Shown here piece after piece: positions 8,816 to 20,988 of a stretch of 64,000 bases of DNA. The position numbers were made by a program, and so were the translations under genes. This DNA is from Vibrio mimicus. Its GTDB lineage: Bacteria; Pseudomonadota; Gammaproteobacteria; Enterobacterales; Vibrionaceae. Positions within the stretch are counted from its first letter, which is position 1; each line of letters opens with the position of its first letter. Under the pieces are notes generated by a model. That model did no database searches. It saw nothing but the letters and a program-made list of their open reading frames with translations, and was not told the origin of the DNA. The stretch lies in NCBI RefSeq assembly GCF_019048845.1, contig NZ_CP077426.1, forward strand, positions 1,349,501 to 1,413,500, written 5' to 3'.

Positions 8816-9667
8816 TTAAGGTGTGGCAGGAGTAGGTTCAACCGCGGCATCGCCAACTACTGTCTCTTCAATTACAGCTGGATTGGCTAGAGGCGTTTCT
8901 ACATCGCCTGCTACCGTATCGCGCAGTTTTTGCCACAATAATCCCAGAGTTTCGTACCAATACTGTTCAGTCTGCTCAAGATAGCGGGCTTTAGGTATGT
9001 ACTTATCCCACGGCTGAGCAATATTCAGGTGGCCGAGGAAATTGGTCGGGGCAGGTATTGGGTTTAACCCTGCCGCTTCAAATTCACGCATGGCGCGTTT
9101 CATGTGGCTAGCCGAGGTCACTAACACCATACGCTTCTGCTGTACAAATGCGGCGGCTTGACGCGCTTCTTCCCATGTATCTTTAGCGGTTTCTAGCAAA
9201 ATAATGTCTGATTTGGGTACGCCAAGTGCAAGGGCGACACGCGCCATCATACGTGCGTGGCTGACCTCACTTCCTCCAGCATATCCAGAGAGGATCATTT
9301 TCGAACCAGGATACATGCGGTTAATCCGAATGCCTTCGGCAAGTCGCATTAAAGCCGCGCGGCTGAGTTCAGATGTTGGGGGAATATCATCGTCCACCAC
9401 ATGGCCGTTACCCAATACCATGACGTAATCGACAGTCCCCTCAACGGGCAGAAAAGCCGTATAGGTTCTTTCGAGTGGCATCAAGAGGCGAGTCGCTATG
9501 GGTTGGAAAGAGATAAAGAAAATACCGGTGAGAGAGAACAACACCACAAGACAACCGGTTTTACGTTTTGCTGTGAACATGATCAACATCAGGCCCACGA
9601 AACCAATGATCAGCAACGCTGGCAGAGGCATTAACAGTGAAGAAAAAATTTTTTTCAGCTCAAACAT
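8816..9667 (-). CDS. elyC: Envelope biogenesis factor ElyC (DUF218)
   Basis: Inner-membrane protein of 283 residues with two N-terminal membrane segments (about 10-32 and 38-57) and a DUF218 domain in the periplasm. Visible motifs are VMVLGNGHVVDD, the SGYAGGSEV stretch and LVTSASHMKRAM. ElyC affects peptidoglycan synthesis and lipid carrier use in E. coli. It is divergent from cmoM-mukFEB, the same order as E. coli elyC-cmoM-mukFEB. The C-terminal tail is proline/valine-rich and not conserved in function. Confidence 0.87.
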   Translation of the reverse strand: MFELKKIFSSLLMPLPALLIIGFVGLMLIMFTAKRKTGCLVVLFSLTGIFFISFQPIATRLLMPLERTYTAFLPVEGTVDYVMVLGNGHVVDDDIPPTSELSRAALMRLAEGIRINRMYPGSKMILSGYAGGSEVSHARMMARVALALGVPKSDIILLETAKDTWEEARQAAAFVQQKRMVLVTSASHMKRAMREFEAAGLNPIPAPTNFLGHLNIAQPWDKYIPKARYLEQTEQYWYETLGLLWQKLRDTVAGDVETPLANPAVIEETVVGDAAVEPTPATP

Positions 9668-9782
9668 AGAAAAACAGTCCGAAAAAACAGCACTTGATTA
9701 TAAAAAGAGTCGAAGCCTCTTTATTCCTGCCATTCCTATGACAGAATAGCGGGCACGATTCGTTATCATAACTCAAGCTACC

Positions 9783-10565
9783 GTGACAGAAGATCGCAAT
9801 TTCGACGATATTGCCCACAAATTTGCAAAAAATATATACGGTTCTGACAAAGGTGAGATCCGCCAAGTCATTGTTTGGGAAGATTTGGAGCAGCTTCTCA
9901 GTCAATTAAACGCACAAAAAGTTCCCTTGCACGTACTCGATGCAGGTGGAGGCTTAGCGCAGATGTCGCAGAAAATAGCGCGTCTTGGCCATCAAGTCAC
10001 GCTCTGTGATCTTTCTTCGGAAATGTTGCAATTGGCCGAACAGGATATTGCAAACAATGGCCTGCTTGAGCAGTATCGCTTGGTTCATTCGCCGGTGCAG
10101 ACGATTCAAGAACACCTTGATGAGCCCGTTGACCTGGTACTGTTTCATGCGGTGATGGAGTGGCTGGCGGAGCCAAAACCGGCGTTGCAAAATTTGCTGG
10201 CGCAAGTCAAACCCGGCGGCATGGTGTCGGTGATGTTTTACAACTACCACGGTTTGGTTTACAAAAATGCCGTGTGTGGCAACATTCCGCACGTGCTAGA
10301 AGATATGCCGCACCGTAAACGGTTTAAATTACAGCCGCAGAAAGGCTTGCTCCCCGAAGAGGTCTATCAATGGATCGAAGAGTCGGGTTTTGAGATCTGC
10401 GGAAAATCCGGTATTCGCTGTTTCAGTGATTACATCGGAAACATGAAAAACATGGGCGAATACCAGTATGAGGATTTGGTGGCACTGGAGCGCAAATTCT
10501 GCCGTCAGGAGCCTTACCTCTCATTGGGCCGATACATTCATGTATGGGCTAAGAAAAAACAATAA
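9783..10565 (+). CDS. cmoM: tRNA 5-carboxymethoxyuridine methyltransferase CmoM
   Basis: SAM-dependent class I methyltransferase of 260 residues, formerly SmtA. It methylates cmo5U34 in tRNAs to mcmo5U. The N-terminus [17 protein letters not shown] and the SAM-binding motif VLDAGGG (about residues 54-60) match the E. coli enzyme closely. Also seen are [16 protein letters not shown] and the C-terminal [13 protein letters not shown]. The start is a GTG. It leads the muk operon, with mukF starting 11 bases after its stop. Confidence 0.93.
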   Translation: MTEDRNFDDIAHKFAKNIYGSDKGEIRQVIVWEDLEQLLSQLNAQKVPLHVLDAGGGLAQMSQKIARLGHQVTLCDLSSEMLQLAEQDIANNGLLEQYRLVHSPVQTIQEHLDEPVDLVLFHAVMEWLAEPKPALQNLLAQVKPGGMVSVMFYNYHGLVYKNAVCGNIPHVLEDMPHRKRFKLQPQKGLLPEEVYQWIEESGFEICGKSGIRCFSDYIGNMKNMGEYQYEDLVALERKFCRQEPYLSLGRYIHVWAKKKQ

Positions 10566-10576
10566 CAGGAAACACA

Positions 10577-11914
10577 ATGAGTGAGTTTACTCAGGATACT
10601 GTGCAAAAGCCTATCGACGAACTCGTCACTTGGGTAAAACAGTATGACTTCTCATTGAATCTGCCTACTGAGCGGCTGGCATTTTTGCTCGCGATTGCTG
10701 TGCTCAGTAATGAAAGATTTGATGAAGAGCTCGGAGAAGGGGAACTTCACGATGCATTCGCGATAGTGACGCGCTTGTTTGCAGAATCGGGAGAAGCCTC
10801 AGCCTTTCGGGCTAACAATGCGATTAATGATCTGGTCAAGCAGCGCTTATTGAGCCGTTTTACCAGCGAAATGACGGAAGGTGCCAGCATCTACCGTTTG
10901 ACGCCGTTGGCGATCGGCATTACTGATTACTATGTTCGTCATCGCGAATTTTCCAAACTCAAACTATCCATCCAACTCTCTATGGTGGCGGATGAGATGG
11001 CGAAAGCCGTGGAATCTGCGCAACAGGGTGGCAGTGTCGCCCACTGGCGCAAAAACGTGTTTGGCGTGCTCAAATATTCGGTGAGTGAAATCTTCGATCG
11101 CATCGACCTTAACCAGCGTGTGATGGATGAGCAGCAGCAATCGGTCAAAGAACAGATTGCCGATCTGCTGAATAAAGATTGGCGCGATGCGATCAACAAC
11201 TGTGAAGCCTTGCTGTCCGAAACTTCCGCCACACTGCGTGAGCTGCAAGATACCTTGCAAGCGGCAGGCGATGAGTTGCAAACACAAATCCTCGATATTC
11301 AGGAGTGCGTGTATGGCGATCTGGAATTGGACTTCATCGAAGAGACACTGTTTGCGCTGCAGATGAAGCTTGACCGCATTACGAGCTGGGGTCAGCAGTC
11401 GATTGATCTTTGGATTGGTTACGATCGCCACGTCCACAAGTTTATTCGTACCGCGATTGATATGGACCAGAACCGCGCGTTCAGCCAACGTCTGCGTCAG
11501 TCAATGAACGACTATTTTGAACAACCTTGGTATCTCACTTTCGCCGATGCAGAACGTCTATCCGATCTGCGTGATGAAAGCTTGACCCTGCGTGACGAAG
11601 AAGTCACCGGTCATGTGCCAACGGAAGTGGAATACGAAGAGCTGCAACAAGTGAACGATGAACTTGCGCAGCGGATTGGCGACATGCTGAAAGTGCATAA
11701 AGAGCAGGGCGCAGCAATTGATTTAGCACTTGTGCTGCGTGATTACCTAGCTAGCCATCCACGAACCCATCATTTCGATTTAGCCCGAATGGTTGTCGAC
11801 CAAGCGGTAAGACTGGGTTACTCCGAGTCCGACTACCGCGCTATCCAGCCTGACTGGACGGCGATCAACGATTTTGGCGCAAAGGTACAAGCGAATGTCA
11901 TCGACCGATATTAA
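10577..11914 (+). CDS. mukF: Chromosome partition protein MukF (kleisin)
   Basis: A 445-residue kleisin subunit of the MukBEF condensin. It has the typical N-terminal winged helix ([20 protein letters not shown]), a long helical middle and a C-terminal winged helix that binds MukB heads. It bridges the MukB dimer and recruits MukE. The length is close to E. coli (440). The mukE start lies inside its 3' end, so the two are translationally coupled. Confidence 0.96.
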   Translation: MSEFTQDTVQKPIDELVTWVKQYDFSLNLPTERLAFLLAIAVLSNERFDEELGEGELHDAFAIVTRLFAESGEASAFRANNAINDLVKQRLLSRFTSEMTEGASIYRLTPLAIGITDYYVRHREFSKLKLSIQLSMVADEMAKAVESAQQGGSVAHWRKNVFGVLKYSVSEIFDRIDLNQRVMDEQQQSVKEQIADLLNKDWRDAINNCEALLSETSATLRELQDTLQAAGDELQTQILDIQECVYGDLELDFIEETLFALQMKLDRITSWGQQSIDLWIGYDRHVHKFIRTAIDMDQNRAFSQRLRQSMNDYFEQPWYLTFADAERLSDLRDESLTLRDEEVTGHVPTEVEYEELQQVNDELAQRIGDMLKVHKEQGAAIDLALVLRDYLASHPRTHHFDLARMVVDQAVRLGYSESDYRAIQPDWTAINDFGAKVQANVIDRY

Positions 11915-12617
11915 TGAATACATGCCAGAGAATCTGGCCAAAGCGATTGCAAACCCGCTATTTCCAGCGCTAGACAGTTTGCTGCGCGCGGGGCGTCATG
12001 TCTCCAGTGACGATTTGGATAACCACGCCTTCCTGTCTGATTTTGAACCGGATTTGGCGCTGTTTTATCAACGCTATCACACCGAGCTAGTACGCGCGCC
12101 GGAAGGCTTCTTCTATCTGCGTCCTCGTTCCACTTCTCTTATCAACCGCAGTGTGCTCTCTGAGCTGGATATGCTGGTGGGTAAAGTGCTCTGCTTCCTC
12201 TATCTGAGTCCTGAGCGTTTAGCGCATGAAGGCATTTTCACTAACCAAGAGCTGTACGATGAGCTGTTGACCTTGGTGGAAGAGAAGAAGCTGATGAAGC
12301 TAGTGACCAACCGTGCCAGCGGCTCGGATCTGGATCGCGAGAAGCTGTTTGAAAAAGTGCGAACCTCGCTGCGTCGGTTACGTCGCCTCGGAATGGTGAT
12401 CACTATTGGTGATACGGGCAAATTCCGCATCACTGAAGCGGTATTTCGTTTTGGTGCGGATGTACGTTTGGGTGGTGATGTGCGTGAAGCGCAGCTACGC
12501 CTAATCCGTGATGGTGAAGCCGTGGTGCATACGCCAGAACCAAGCCAGCAAAGCCTGTTGGAAAACCCAACAGCCGAGTACGACGAAGAGCAAACCGAGT
12601 GGGAAGATGAAGCATGA
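11895..12617 (+). CDS. mukE: Chromosome partition protein MukE (KITE)
   Basis: KITE-type subunit of MukBEF with tandem winged helices. The start at [15 protein letters not shown] was chosen by match to E. coli MukE; a further upstream in-frame ATG exists but would add seven residues absent from relatives. Conserved core: [17 protein letters not shown] and [17 protein letters not shown]. 240 residues. It overlaps mukF by 20 bases and mukB by the ATGA of its stop. The C-terminus is acidic, as in the family. Confidence 0.95.
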   Translation: MSSTDINEYMPENLAKAIANPLFPALDSLLRAGRHVSSDDLDNHAFLSDFEPDLALFYQRYHTELVRAPEGFFYLRPRSTSLINRSVLSELDMLVGKVLCFLYLSPERLAHEGIFTNQELYDELLTLVEEKKLMKLVTNRASGSDLDREKLFEKVRTSLRRLRRLGMVITIGDTGKFRITEAVFRFGADVRLGGDVREAQLRLIRDGEAVVHTPEPSQQSLLENPTAEYDEEQTEWEDEA

Positions 12618-15600
12618 TTGAACGAGGTAAATATCAATCGCTAACCATGATCAACTGGAACGGCTTCTTTGCGCGTACCTTTGACATTGATAATTTAGTG
12701 ACCACCTTATCCGGTGGTAACGGTGCTGGTAAGTCTACCACCATGGCGGCGTTTATTACCGCTTTGATCCCAGACCAAAGCCTGCTCCATTTCCGTAACA
12801 CCACCGAAGCGGGGAGCTCGCAAGCGTCTCGTGATAAAGGTTTGTACGGTAAGCTGCAAGCGGGTGCGTGTTACGCGGCGCTGGATGTCGTGAATTCACG
12901 TAACCAACGTTTACTGTTTGCGGTGAAGCTGCAACAAGTGGCGGGACGTGATAAGAAAGTGGATATCAAACCTTTCTTGATCCAAGGTTTGCCAAGTCAT
13001 GTTAAACCGACCGATGTCTTGGTCGAAACCGTATCCGACAAACACGCACGTGTTCGCCAAATCAATGAAGTGAAAGATGCCGTGAGTCAAATTGAAGGCG
13101 CACACTTCAAATCTTTCCCGTCGATTGTGGATTACCACGCACAGATGTTTGAATTTGGCGTGATCCCGAAAAAGCTGCGTAACAGCTCAGACCGTTCAAA
13201 ATTCTACCGTTTGATTGAAGCTTCGCTTTACGGCGGTATTTCCAGTGCAATCACCCGTTCACTGCGTGATTATCTGCTTCCACAAAATGGCGGCGTGAAG
13301 AAAGCGTTCCAAGATATGGAATCCGCGCTGCGTGAAAACCGCATGACGCTGGAAGCGATCAAGACCACGCAAGCGGATCGTGATCTGTTCAAACACCTGA
13401 TCACCGAATCGACCCATTATGTGGCTGCGGACTACATGCGCCACGCCAATGATCGTCGCAACAAAGTGGGACAAACGTTGGTTCTGCGCGGTGAGTTGTT
13501 CTCTTCTCGTGAAACCCTGATTGAGCAAAACAGCTTGCTGAACCGTGTTCACGAAGAGTTAGAACTGCTGGTTGAGCAAGAGTCGGCGCTGGAGCAAGAT
13601 TACCAAGGCGCGTCTGACCACCTGCAATTGGTGCAAAACGCGCTGCGTCAGCAGGAAAAAATTGAACGCTATCAAGAAGATCTCGAAGAGCTGAATTTCC
13701 GCCTCGAAGAACAGATGATGGTGGTCGAAGAAGCCAATGAACGAGTGATGCAGGCTGAAGAGCGTGCGATCATTAGCGAAGAGGAAGTCGATAGCCTCAA
13801 ATCGCAATTGGCCGATTATCAGCAAGCCCTCGATGTGCAGCAGACCCGTGCTCTGCAATATCAGCAAGCGGTGCAAGCGCTCGATAAAGCGCGCCGCCTA
13901 CTGGATAAGCCAGAACTCAGTGCGGAAAGTGCGCAAGCGTTAGCGACTCAACTTAAAGCGGAGCAGGAAACGCGCACCAGTGAATTGTTGGCACTCAAGC
14001 ACAAGCTGGATATGTCTTCGGCCGCCGCGCAGCAGTTCAACCATGCGTTTGAATTGGTGAAACGCGTGTTGGGTGAGGTCGCGCGCAGTGAAGCTTCGAA
14101 GCAAGCGCAGCAAGTGATCCGCCAAGCGCGTGAAGCTCAACATGTGGTGCAAAATGAAGCGCAGTGGCAAGCACAACAACGAGACCTTGAACGCCAACTT
14201 GAGCAGCAACGCAGCGTGCGTGAGTTGGCAACCCAATACCACAAACAACATAGGGTGGCCTTGGATGATGCCGCGACCGTAGAGTTAGAGCGTGAGCGCC
14301 ACTCTGCACTGCTAGAAGAGCTGGAAACCGAGCAGGAAAACTGCCGTGAACAACGTGGTCAACTGCGCCATCAAGAGCAAGAGCTGCAAACGCAAATCGC
14401 CCGTTTTGAGTCGATTGCGCCAGCATGGATCAAAGCTAACGATGCGTTAGAAACGCTACGCGAGCAAAGTGGTGCAGAACTGGCCGATAGCCAATCTGTC
14501 ATGGCGCACATGCAGCAAGTATTGGAGCTGGAAAAAGCCCAATCCATGGCGAAAGATAAGCTCGCCGAGCGCCGCGCGAAACTCGATAGCGAAATTGAGC
14601 GTTTAGCGTCTCCGGGTGGCTCTAACGATCCGCGTCTGAAAGGTCTGGCGGATACGCTAGGCGGTGTACTGCTATCGGAAATTTATGACGACATCACCAT
14701 TGATGATGCGCCGTATTTCAGTGCGATGTACGGTCCTGCGCGTCACGCGATTGTGGTATCGGATCTCTCTGGCATCAAAGAAAAACTGGTTGAACTGGAT
14801 GACTGTCCGGAAGATCTTTACCTCATCGAAGGTGATGTGGATGCGTTTGATGATAGCTCATTCAATGCCGAAGAGCTGGAAGGTGCGGTGTGCGTTCAGC
14901 TTAACCAGCGCCAAATGCGCTACTCGCGCTTCCCAGCCATTCCACTGTTTGGCCGCGCGGCGCGTGAGCAGCGTTTAGAGCTGCTGCGTGAAGAGCGTGA
15001 TGAAGTAGTTGAGCAACACGCCAAAGCTTCGTTCGATTCGCAAAAATTGCAACGTCTGTACGCCAGCTTCAACCAGTTTGTGGCGATGCATTTGCAAGTG
15101 GCGTTTGATGCCGACCCTGAGCAAGCCTTAGCGAATGCGCGCGATAAGCGTAATCAACTGCTGCGCTCCATCAGCGAATTTGAAGCGCAAGAGCAGCAAC
15201 TGCGTAGCCAGTTGCAAGCCAGTAAACAAGCGTTAGCTGCGCTAGACAAACTTGCGCCGCAAATGAGTCTACTTGACGAACAGACGCTCGAAGCCCGTTA
15301 CCAAGAGCTTGAAGAAAAACTGCAACAGCTGAGCGAGGCAAAAGCCTTTATCGCTGCGCATGGCCGCACCATCAGCGAGCTGGAAAAAGTGGCGGCAGTA
15401 CTCGATGCCGACCCAGAGCAGTTTGATGCGCTGGAGCAGCAATATCAGCAAGCAGACCAAGCTTTACAGCAGCTCAAAGCGCAAATTTTTGCGCTGTCGG
15501 ATCTGCTTGAACGCCGTCATCACTTTGCTTATTCCGACTCGGTGGATCTGCTTAACCAAAGCAGTGAACTGAGTGAACAACTCAAAGCGAAACTGGTGCA

Positions 15601-17089
15601 GGCGGAAAGTGAACGTACCCGCAGCCGTGAAGAGCTGAAACAGGCGCAAGCTCAGCTCAGCCAATACAATCAACTGTTGGCGTCACTGAAAAGTTCGCAC
15701 CAAGCTAAGCTAGAAACGGTGCAAGAGTTCAAACAAGAGCTGCAAGAGTTTGGTGTGCATGCTGACGAAGGTGCGATTGAGCGTGCTCAGCGTCGCCGTG
15801 ATGAGCTGCAAGAACGACTGCACACTTCGCGCAGCCGTAAGAGTGAATACGAACGTACCATCACCTCCACTGAGCTGGAAATGAAAGCGCTGGTCAAGCG
15901 CATGAAGAAAGTCGAAAAAGATTATCAAGATCTGCGCACTTTCGTTGTTAACGCGAAAGCGGGTTGGTGCTCGGTACTGCGCCTTGCACGCCAAAATGAT
16001 GTTGAACGTCGTCTGCACAAGCGTGAGCTGGCTTACCTGTCGGCCGATGAACTGCGTTCAATGTCGGATAAATCCTTGGGTGCGCTGCGTCTCGCGGTCG
16101 CCAACAATGAAGATCTGCGTGATGCACTGCGTCAGTCGGAAGATAACTCGCGTCCTGAGCGTAAAGTGCTGTTCTACATTGCGGTGTATCAGCATCTGCG
16201 TGAGCGTATTCGTCAAGACATCATTCGCACGGACGATCCAGTCGAAGCGATTGAAGAGATGGAAGTGGAACTGGCTCGTTTGACCGAAGAGTTGACTCAG
16301 CGTGAACAACGTTTGGCGATCAGTTCAGATTCGGTTGCTAGCATCATTCGCAAAACCATTCAGCGTGAGCAGAACCGAATTCGCATGCTCAACCAAGGGC
16401 TGTCGAACATCTCCTTTGGTCAGGTGAATGGCGTGCGCCTGAATGTGAAAGTGCGTGAAAGCCATGAAATCCTTTTAGCAGGATTGTCTGAGCAGCAAGC
16501 GCAACACAAAGATCTGTTTGAAAGTGCGCGTTACACCTTCTCAGAAGCGATGGCCAAGCTGTTCCAACGCGTGAACCCACACATCGATATGGGTCAACGC
16601 TCACCGCAAGTGCTGGGTGAAGAGCTGCTGGATTACCGTAACTACCTAGAGCTGAGTGTTGAAGTCAACCGTGGTTCGGATGGTTGGCTGCAAGCGGAAT
16701 CGGGCGCATTGTCGACCGGTGAAGCGATCGGTACCGGTCAGTCAATCCTGCTGATGGTGGTACAAAGCTGGGAAGAAGAGTCGCGTCGTCTGCGCAGTAA
16801 AGATATTGTGCCGTGTCGTCTGTTGTTCCTCGATGAAGCCGCGCGTCTGGATGCTAAATCCATCGCCACCTTGTTTGAGCTGTGTGAGCGTCTGGATATG
16901 CAGTTACTGATTGCAGCGCCAGAGAACATCAGCCCAGAGAAGGGCACCACTTACAAACTGGTACGTAAAGTGTTTAAAGATCACGAACACGTACATGTGG
17001 TGGGGTTACGCGGTTTTGCGCAAACCGAAAAGCCAAAAACGGCGGAGCAGAAGTTCGCCGAAGAATTGGCGGGTGAGCTAACAGATTAA
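12614..17089 (+). CDS. mukB: Chromosome partition protein MukB (SMC-like ATPase)
   Basis: A 1491-residue SMC-like condensin ATPase. The N-terminal head carries the Walker A motif [12 protein letters not shown] (about residues 33-44). Long glutamine/glutamate-rich coiled coils flank a hinge at about residues 650-790. The C-terminal head carries the signature [14 protein letters not shown] and Walker [17 protein letters not shown]. With MukE and MukF it forms loops in and organises the chromosome. The start overlaps the mukE stop. Length matches E. coli (1486). Last gene of the operon, followed by a strong terminator. Confidence 0.97.
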   Translation: MIERGKYQSLTMINWNGFFARTFDIDNLVTTLSGGNGAGKSTTMAAFITALIPDQSLLHFRNTTEAGSSQASRDKGLYGKLQAGACYAALDVVNSRNQRLLFAVKLQQVAGRDKKVDIKPFLIQGLPSHVKPTDVLVETVSDKHARVRQINEVKDAVSQIEGAHFKSFPSIVDYHAQMFEFGVIPKKLRNSSDRSKFYRLIEASLYGGISSAITRSLRDYLLPQNGGVKKAFQDMESALRENRMTLEAIKTTQADRDLFKHLITESTHYVAADYMRHANDRRNKVGQTLVLRGELFSSRETLIEQNSLLNRVHEELELLVEQESALEQDYQGASDHLQLVQNALRQQEKIERYQEDLEELNFRLEEQMMVVEEANERVMQAEERAIISEEEVDSLKSQLADYQQALDVQQTRALQYQQAVQALDKARRLLDKPELSAESAQALATQLKAEQETRTSELLALKHKLDMSSAAAQQFNHAFELVKRVLGEVARSEASKQAQQVIRQAREAQHVVQNEAQWQAQQRDLERQLEQQRSVRELATQYHKQHRVALDDAATVELERERHSALLEELETEQENCREQRGQLRHQEQELQTQIARFESIAPAWIKANDALETLREQSGAELADSQSVMAHMQQVLELEKAQSMAKDKLAERRAKLDSEIERLASPGGSNDPRLKGLADTLGGVLLSEIYDDITIDDAPYFSAMYGPARHAIVVSDLSGIKEKLVELDDCPEDLYLIEGDVDAFDDSSFNAEELEGAVCVQLNQRQMRYSRFPAIPLFGRAAREQRLELLREERDEVVEQHAKASFDSQKLQRLYASFNQFVAMHLQVAFDADPEQALANARDKRNQLLRSISEFEAQEQQLRSQLQASKQALAALDKLAPQMSLLDEQTLEARYQELEEKLQQLSEAKAFIAAHGRTISELEKVAAVLDADPEQFDALEQQYQQADQALQQLKAQIFALSDLLERRHHFAYSDSVDLLNQSSELSEQLKAKLVQAESERTRSREELKQAQAQLSQYNQLLASLKSSHQAKLETVQEFKQELQEFGVHADEGAIERAQRRRDELQERLHTSRSRKSEYERTITSTELEMKALVKRMKKVEKDYQDLRTFVVNAKAGWCSVLRLARQNDVERRLHKRELAYLSADELRSMSDKSLGALRLAVANNEDLRDALRQSEDNSRPERKVLFYIAVYQHLRERIRQDIIRTDDPVEAIEEMEVELARLTEELTQREQRLAISSDSVASIIRKTIQREQNRIRMLNQGLSNISFGQVNGVRLNVKVRESHEILLAGLSEQQAQHKDLFESARYTFSEAMAKLFQRVNPHIDMGQRSPQVLGEELLDYRNYLELSVEVNRGSDGWLQAESGALSTGEAIGTGQSILLMVVQSWEEESRRLRSKDIVPCRLLFLDEAARLDAKSIATLFELCERLDMQLLIAAPENISPEKGTTYKLVRKVFKDHEHVHVVGLRGFAQTEKPKTAEQKFAEELAGELTD

Positions 17090-17104
17090 TCTGTGATTGA
17101 TGTA

Positions 17105-17137
17105 GAAACGCCTTCCATTTGGAAGGCGTTTCTTTTT
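17105..17137 (+). terminator. Intrinsic terminator of mukFEB
   Basis: Perfect 12-bp stem GAAACGCCTTCC / GGAAGGCGTTTC, loop ATTT, then five T. Confidence 0.92.
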
Positions 17138-17159
17138 GCAGCTGAGCTTGTTGGTGAGT

Positions 17160-17603
17160 TTACTGCCGCTCATCTTTAGGCGAATCCATCACCACCATGG
17201 TGGTAATGGATTTGACTACCGCACATTCGCCAAGCACATCGGCATGGAAGCGCTTGTAAGCCACCAGATCTTTGGTTTCCACGCGCAGTAAGTATTCATT
17301 CATGCCGGTAATGTTGTGGCATTCCACCACTTCTTTGGCAAAGCGGACATGCTGCTCAAAGCTGAGCTGTGATTGCTTGGTATGGCTGTTTAAGCCAATC
17401 GCCACATACGCGATAAAACCCACCTCAAGCTGGTTTTTATCCAATACCGCACGATAGCCTTTGATGATTTTCTTACGCTCTAAATCTTGCACTCGACGCA
17501 GGGTGGCGGAGGGCGATAACCCTACGCGTTCTGCCAACTCTACATTCGAGACTCGGCCATCAAGTTGCAGCTCGTGCAATATTCTTTCGTCAAACCTATC
17601 CAT
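17160..17603 (-). CDS. Lrp/AsnC family transcriptional regulator
   Basis: This 147-residue regulator has an N-terminal helix-turn-helix (ELAERVGLSPSATLRRVQDL, about residues 22-41) and a C-terminal RAM effector domain (GMNEYLLRVETKDL). It is divergent from a LysE-family amino acid exporter 107 bases away. In many bacteria Lrp-type regulators control such exporters in response to the exported amino acid. That role here is inferred from position. Confidence 0.88.
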   Translation of the reverse strand: MDRFDERILHELQLDGRVSNVELAERVGLSPSATLRRVQDLERKKIIKGYRAVLDKNQLEVGFIAYVAIGLNSHTKQSQLSFEQHVRFAKEVVECHNITGMNEYLLRVETKDLVAYKRFHADVLGECAVVKSITTMVVMDSPKDERQ

Positions 17604-17710
17604 GATTCTCTTTTGTTGTGCATTCAGTGTTTTGTTCGCTCATATAAACACAAAATTGCGTCAGGGAGCGATTAATATTTTTGCATCTGACATTAATCGA
17701 GAACATCGTT

Positions 17711-18295
17711 ATGGATTACACCTTATTCGGGCCGCTGTTGGCGTTTGCTTTTGTTTCTACTTTTTCGCCAGGCCCTAACAACATCATGCTGATGACATCG
17801 GGAGCCAATGTTGGCTTTCTGCGCACTATCCCGCACATGCTGGGGATTACGTTTGGTTTTAGCATCATGGTATTGCTGGTGGGAGTGGGCTTGACGGAAC
17901 TGTTTCAGCGCTATCCTCTGATTCAGCAAGGGCTGCAAATTCTCTGCACTCTGTATTTGGTGTATCTGGCGATCAAAATTGCTCTGAGCCGACCATCCAA
18001 AGATGGGCAAGAGTATCAGCCAATGTCTTTTGTGGCGGCGGCGCTGTTTCAGTGGGTGAACCCCAAAGGTTGGTCAATGGCGCTCACGGCGGTGAGTGTG
18101 TTTAACCCGAATGCGAGTTGGCTACAGCTCGGTTTGATTGCGCTAGTGTTTGCGTTAGTGAATTTACCTTCAGTCAGTGTGTGGACTGCCGCAGGCAAAC
18201 AACTGAGTTACTGGATGAATCATCCCAATTATGTGCGTTGGTTTAATGGAGCGATGGGGGGATTGTTACTGCTTTCGGTGGTACCGATGCTCTGA
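17711..18295 (+). CDS. LysE/RhtB family amino acid exporter
   Basis: A 194-residue inner-membrane protein with about six hydrophobic segments and the family N-terminal signature FSPGPNNIMLMTSGANVG (about residues 18-35). Relatives export amino acids such as homoserine, threonine or lysine; the substrate here is unknown. I chose ATG 17711 over an upstream in-frame ATG at 17681 because the upstream extension is not hydrophobic and the family begins about ten residues before the first membrane segment. Probably controlled by the divergent Lrp-type regulator. Confidence 0.87.
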   Translation: MDYTLFGPLLAFAFVSTFSPGPNNIMLMTSGANVGFLRTIPHMLGITFGFSIMVLLVGVGLTELFQRYPLIQQGLQILCTLYLVYLAIKIALSRPSKDGQEYQPMSFVAAALFQWVNPKGWSMALTAVSVFNPNASWLQLGLIALVFALVNLPSVSVWTAAGKQLSYWMNHPNYVRWFNGAMGGLLLLSVVPML

Positions 18296-18304
18296 GGTAA
18301 AACA

Positions 18305-18330
18305 TTCAGCCTCCCAAATGGGAGGCTGAA
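18305..18330. terminator. Hairpin between convergent lysE-like gene and ygiQ
   Basis: Stem TTCAGCCTCCC / GGGAGGCTGAA with loop AAAT. T tracts are weak on both sides, so termination is likely but not certain. Confidence 0.6.
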
Positions 18331-18342
18331 AGAGGTATAGAT

Positions 18343-20712
18343 TTAACGTGTGCGTTGCGGCTGACGTTGAGTATTACCACGGCTGGCAGGACGCCCAGAG
18401 CCTTGTGGTTTACCGCCAGTCGCTGAACCACGTTGGCCTTGCTGGCCACGGTTTTGTTCACCGCGAGCAGGTTGGTTGCCCGCAGGTTTGTTCGCCGTTG
18501 GCTTACTGCCTGTCGGTTTACCACCAGTTGGTTTGCCCTGATTCGATTTATTGCCGCTGTTCGGACGACCTTGGCCGCCAGATTTGTTACCACGCAGCGC
18601 ATCAAAGCCCGGTTGGCTATGAGTATGCTTGGTCGCAAAACGATTCGCGCCATGACGACCTGATTTACGGCTTTGTGCTGGGGTGACTAGGTCTGAATCT
18701 TTTTCTGGGATCAGACACTCAGGGCGATCACCAATCAGATGACGTTTGCCCATCGCAATCAGTGCTTCACGAATCATCGGCCAGTTGGCAGGATCATGGT
18801 AGCGCAGTAGGGCTTTATGCAAGCGACGTTGCGCTTCACCTTTCGCCACTGGCACCTTTTCCGGTTTCTTGTATTTCACGCGTTTCAGCGGGTTCACTTC
18901 TGCGTGATACATCGCGGTAGCATTACACATTGGCGATGGATAGAAGTTCTGTACTTGGTCACAACGGTAGTTGTTGGATTTCAGCCACAGTGCGAGGTTG
19001 ACCATGTCTTCATCTTCAGTCCCTGGGTGAGCGGCAATGAAGTAAGGGATCAGATACTGTTTTTTACCTGCTTCAGCGCTGTATTTTTCAAACAGCTCTT
19101 TGAAGCGATCATAAGTACCCATGCCTGGTTTCATCATCATGCTCAGTGGGCCTTTTTCAGTATGCTCAGGAGCAATCTTCAAATAGCCGCCGACGTGGTG
19201 GGTAACCAGCTCACGCACATACTCTGGAGATTCAATCGCCAAGTCGTAACGTACGCCAGAAGCGATCACCACTTTCTTAATGCCATCCACATCACGCGCT
19301 GCACGATACAGATCGATAGTGTGTTTATGGTCGGTATTGAGCTTATGACAGATACCCGGGAACACACAGCTTGGGCGACGACAGTTCGCTTCTGCTTTCG
19401 GATCTGAACAGCCGAGGCGGTACATGTTTGCGGTTGGGCCACCCAAGTCCGAAATCACACCGGTGAAGCCCGGTACTTTGTCACGGATTTCTTTCAGCTC
19501 GTTGATGATCGACTCTTGCGAACGGTTCTGGATGATGCGCCCTTCGTGCTCAGTGATAGAACAGAATGAACAGCCACCAAAACAGCCACGCATGATGTTG
19601 ACCGAGGTTTTGATCATGTCGTACGCCGGAATTTTCGCATCGCCATATTTAGGGTGTGGGATACGGGCGTAGTACAGGCCAAACACGAAATCCATCTCTT
19701 CAGTGGTGAGTGGAATTGGCGCTTGGTTTACCCACAGTTCACGATCGCCATGACGCTGCACCAGCGCACGGCCAGAATAAGGGTTGGTTTCTAAGTGCAA
19801 TACGCGGCTGGCGTGTGCGTACAAAATACGGTCATTAACCAACTTTTCAAACGAGGGCAGACGCACTGCAGTGGTTTTCGCATCGTGACGTGATGGACGA
19901 ATAGTGATGGGGTTGGCTTCTTCTTTTTCATCACCTTTGGTCGCGCACTGCGTTTCCACTTCATACGGGTTGCTTGGCACAAACGGTTTGTTTGGCTGAT
20001 CAATGCGGGTGGAATCGATCACTTTAAAGTGCTCAGGTACCTGAGCCAGATTTACAGCCGTGCCGCGTACATCAATCATCTTGTTGATCGATTCGCCATT
20101 GGCTAAGCGGTGAGCCACTTCAACCAGCGCACGCTCTGCGTTACCAAACAGCAAAATATCGGCTTTGGCATCCAGCAGGATGGAACGACGAACTTTGTCT
20201 GACCAGTAATCGTAATGCGCGACACGACGCAAGCTGGCTTCAATACCGCCAAGCACAATCGGCACATCTTTATAGGCTTCACGACAACGTTGTGAGTAAA
20301 CCAATGAACAACGATCAGGACGCATACCGCCTTTGTTGTTTGGCGTGTATGCATCATCGTGACGAATTTTTTTATCCGCAGTGTAGCGGTTGATCATTGA
20401 GTCCATGTTACCGGCAGTCACACCGAAAAACAGGTTCGGTTTGCCAAGCGTCATAAAGGCGTTTTTAGTCTGCCATTCTGGCTGCGCAATGATACCGACA
20501 CGGAAGCCTTGTGCTTCTAATAGCCGACCGATGATTGCCATACCAAAGCTTGGGTGATCCACGTAAGCATCGCCGGTCACAATAATAACGTCACAGCTAT
20601 CCCAGCCTAATTGATCCATTTCCTCACGACTGGTCGGTAAGAATGGCGCTGTGCCGAAACATTCAGCCCAGTATTTTTTATAGTGGTGGATGGGGGTAAC
20701 TTCGCTGTGCAT
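18343..20712 (-). CDS. ygiQ: YgiQ family radical SAM protein
   Basis: A 789-residue protein with an N-terminal YgiQ domain, then a radical SAM core whose iron-sulfur motif is CFGGCSFC (about residues 375-382). It ends in a DUF3362 domain (about 560-690). The last ~100 residues are a basic Gly/Lys/Pro/Asn/Gln tail with period-five units such as [20 protein letters not shown], probably disordered and possibly nucleic-acid binding. E. coli YgiQ lacks such a long tail. The reaction is unknown. Monocistronic. Confidence 0.9.
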   Translation of the reverse strand: MHSEVTPIHHYKKYWAECFGTAPFLPTSREEMDQLGWDSCDVIIVTGDAYVDHPSFGMAIIGRLLEAQGFRVGIIAQPEWQTKNAFMTLGKPNLFFGVTAGNMDSMINRYTADKKIRHDDAYTPNNKGGMRPDRCSLVYSQRCREAYKDVPIVLGGIEASLRRVAHYDYWSDKVRRSILLDAKADILLFGNAERALVEVAHRLANGESINKMIDVRGTAVNLAQVPEHFKVIDSTRIDQPNKPFVPSNPYEVETQCATKGDEKEEANPITIRPSRHDAKTTAVRLPSFEKLVNDRILYAHASRVLHLETNPYSGRALVQRHGDRELWVNQAPIPLTTEEMDFVFGLYYARIPHPKYGDAKIPAYDMIKTSVNIMRGCFGGCSFCSITEHEGRIIQNRSQESIINELKEIRDKVPGFTGVISDLGGPTANMYRLGCSDPKAEANCRRPSCVFPGICHKLNTDHKHTIDLYRAARDVDGIKKVVIASGVRYDLAIESPEYVRELVTHHVGGYLKIAPEHTEKGPLSMMMKPGMGTYDRFKELFEKYSAEAGKKQYLIPYFIAAHPGTEDEDMVNLALWLKSNNYRCDQVQNFYPSPMCNATAMYHAEVNPLKRVKYKKPEKVPVAKGEAQRRLHKALLRYHDPANWPMIREALIAMGKRHLIGDRPECLIPEKDSDLVTPAQSRKSGRHGANRFATKHTHSQPGFDALRGNKSGGQGRPNSGNKSNQGKPTGGKPTGSKPTANKPAGNQPARGEQNRGQQGQRGSATGGKPQGSGRPASRGNTQRQPQRTR

Positions 20713-20988
20713 ATTGGAGCCTCAAGATTAAGAGGGCGGCATTATAGCGGCTTGCAAGTTCAGTATCTACCGCAACATCGCCCCGAAATTGTTAAGGGTT
20801 TATTTCGTAAAGGAAGGGATTGGTAGAGCGCATTGATAGTCAGAGAAACTGGCAGCTTCAGGCTGAGCGGTTAATACTTTAGTTAGGATGAAATTGGCAA
20901 TATGCGCAATGAGTCATATTGTGTGCACCAAGACTGCATTAAGGTGAGTGGAGAATTCTAAAAAATGTCACTAGTCTAGGGATGTAGA

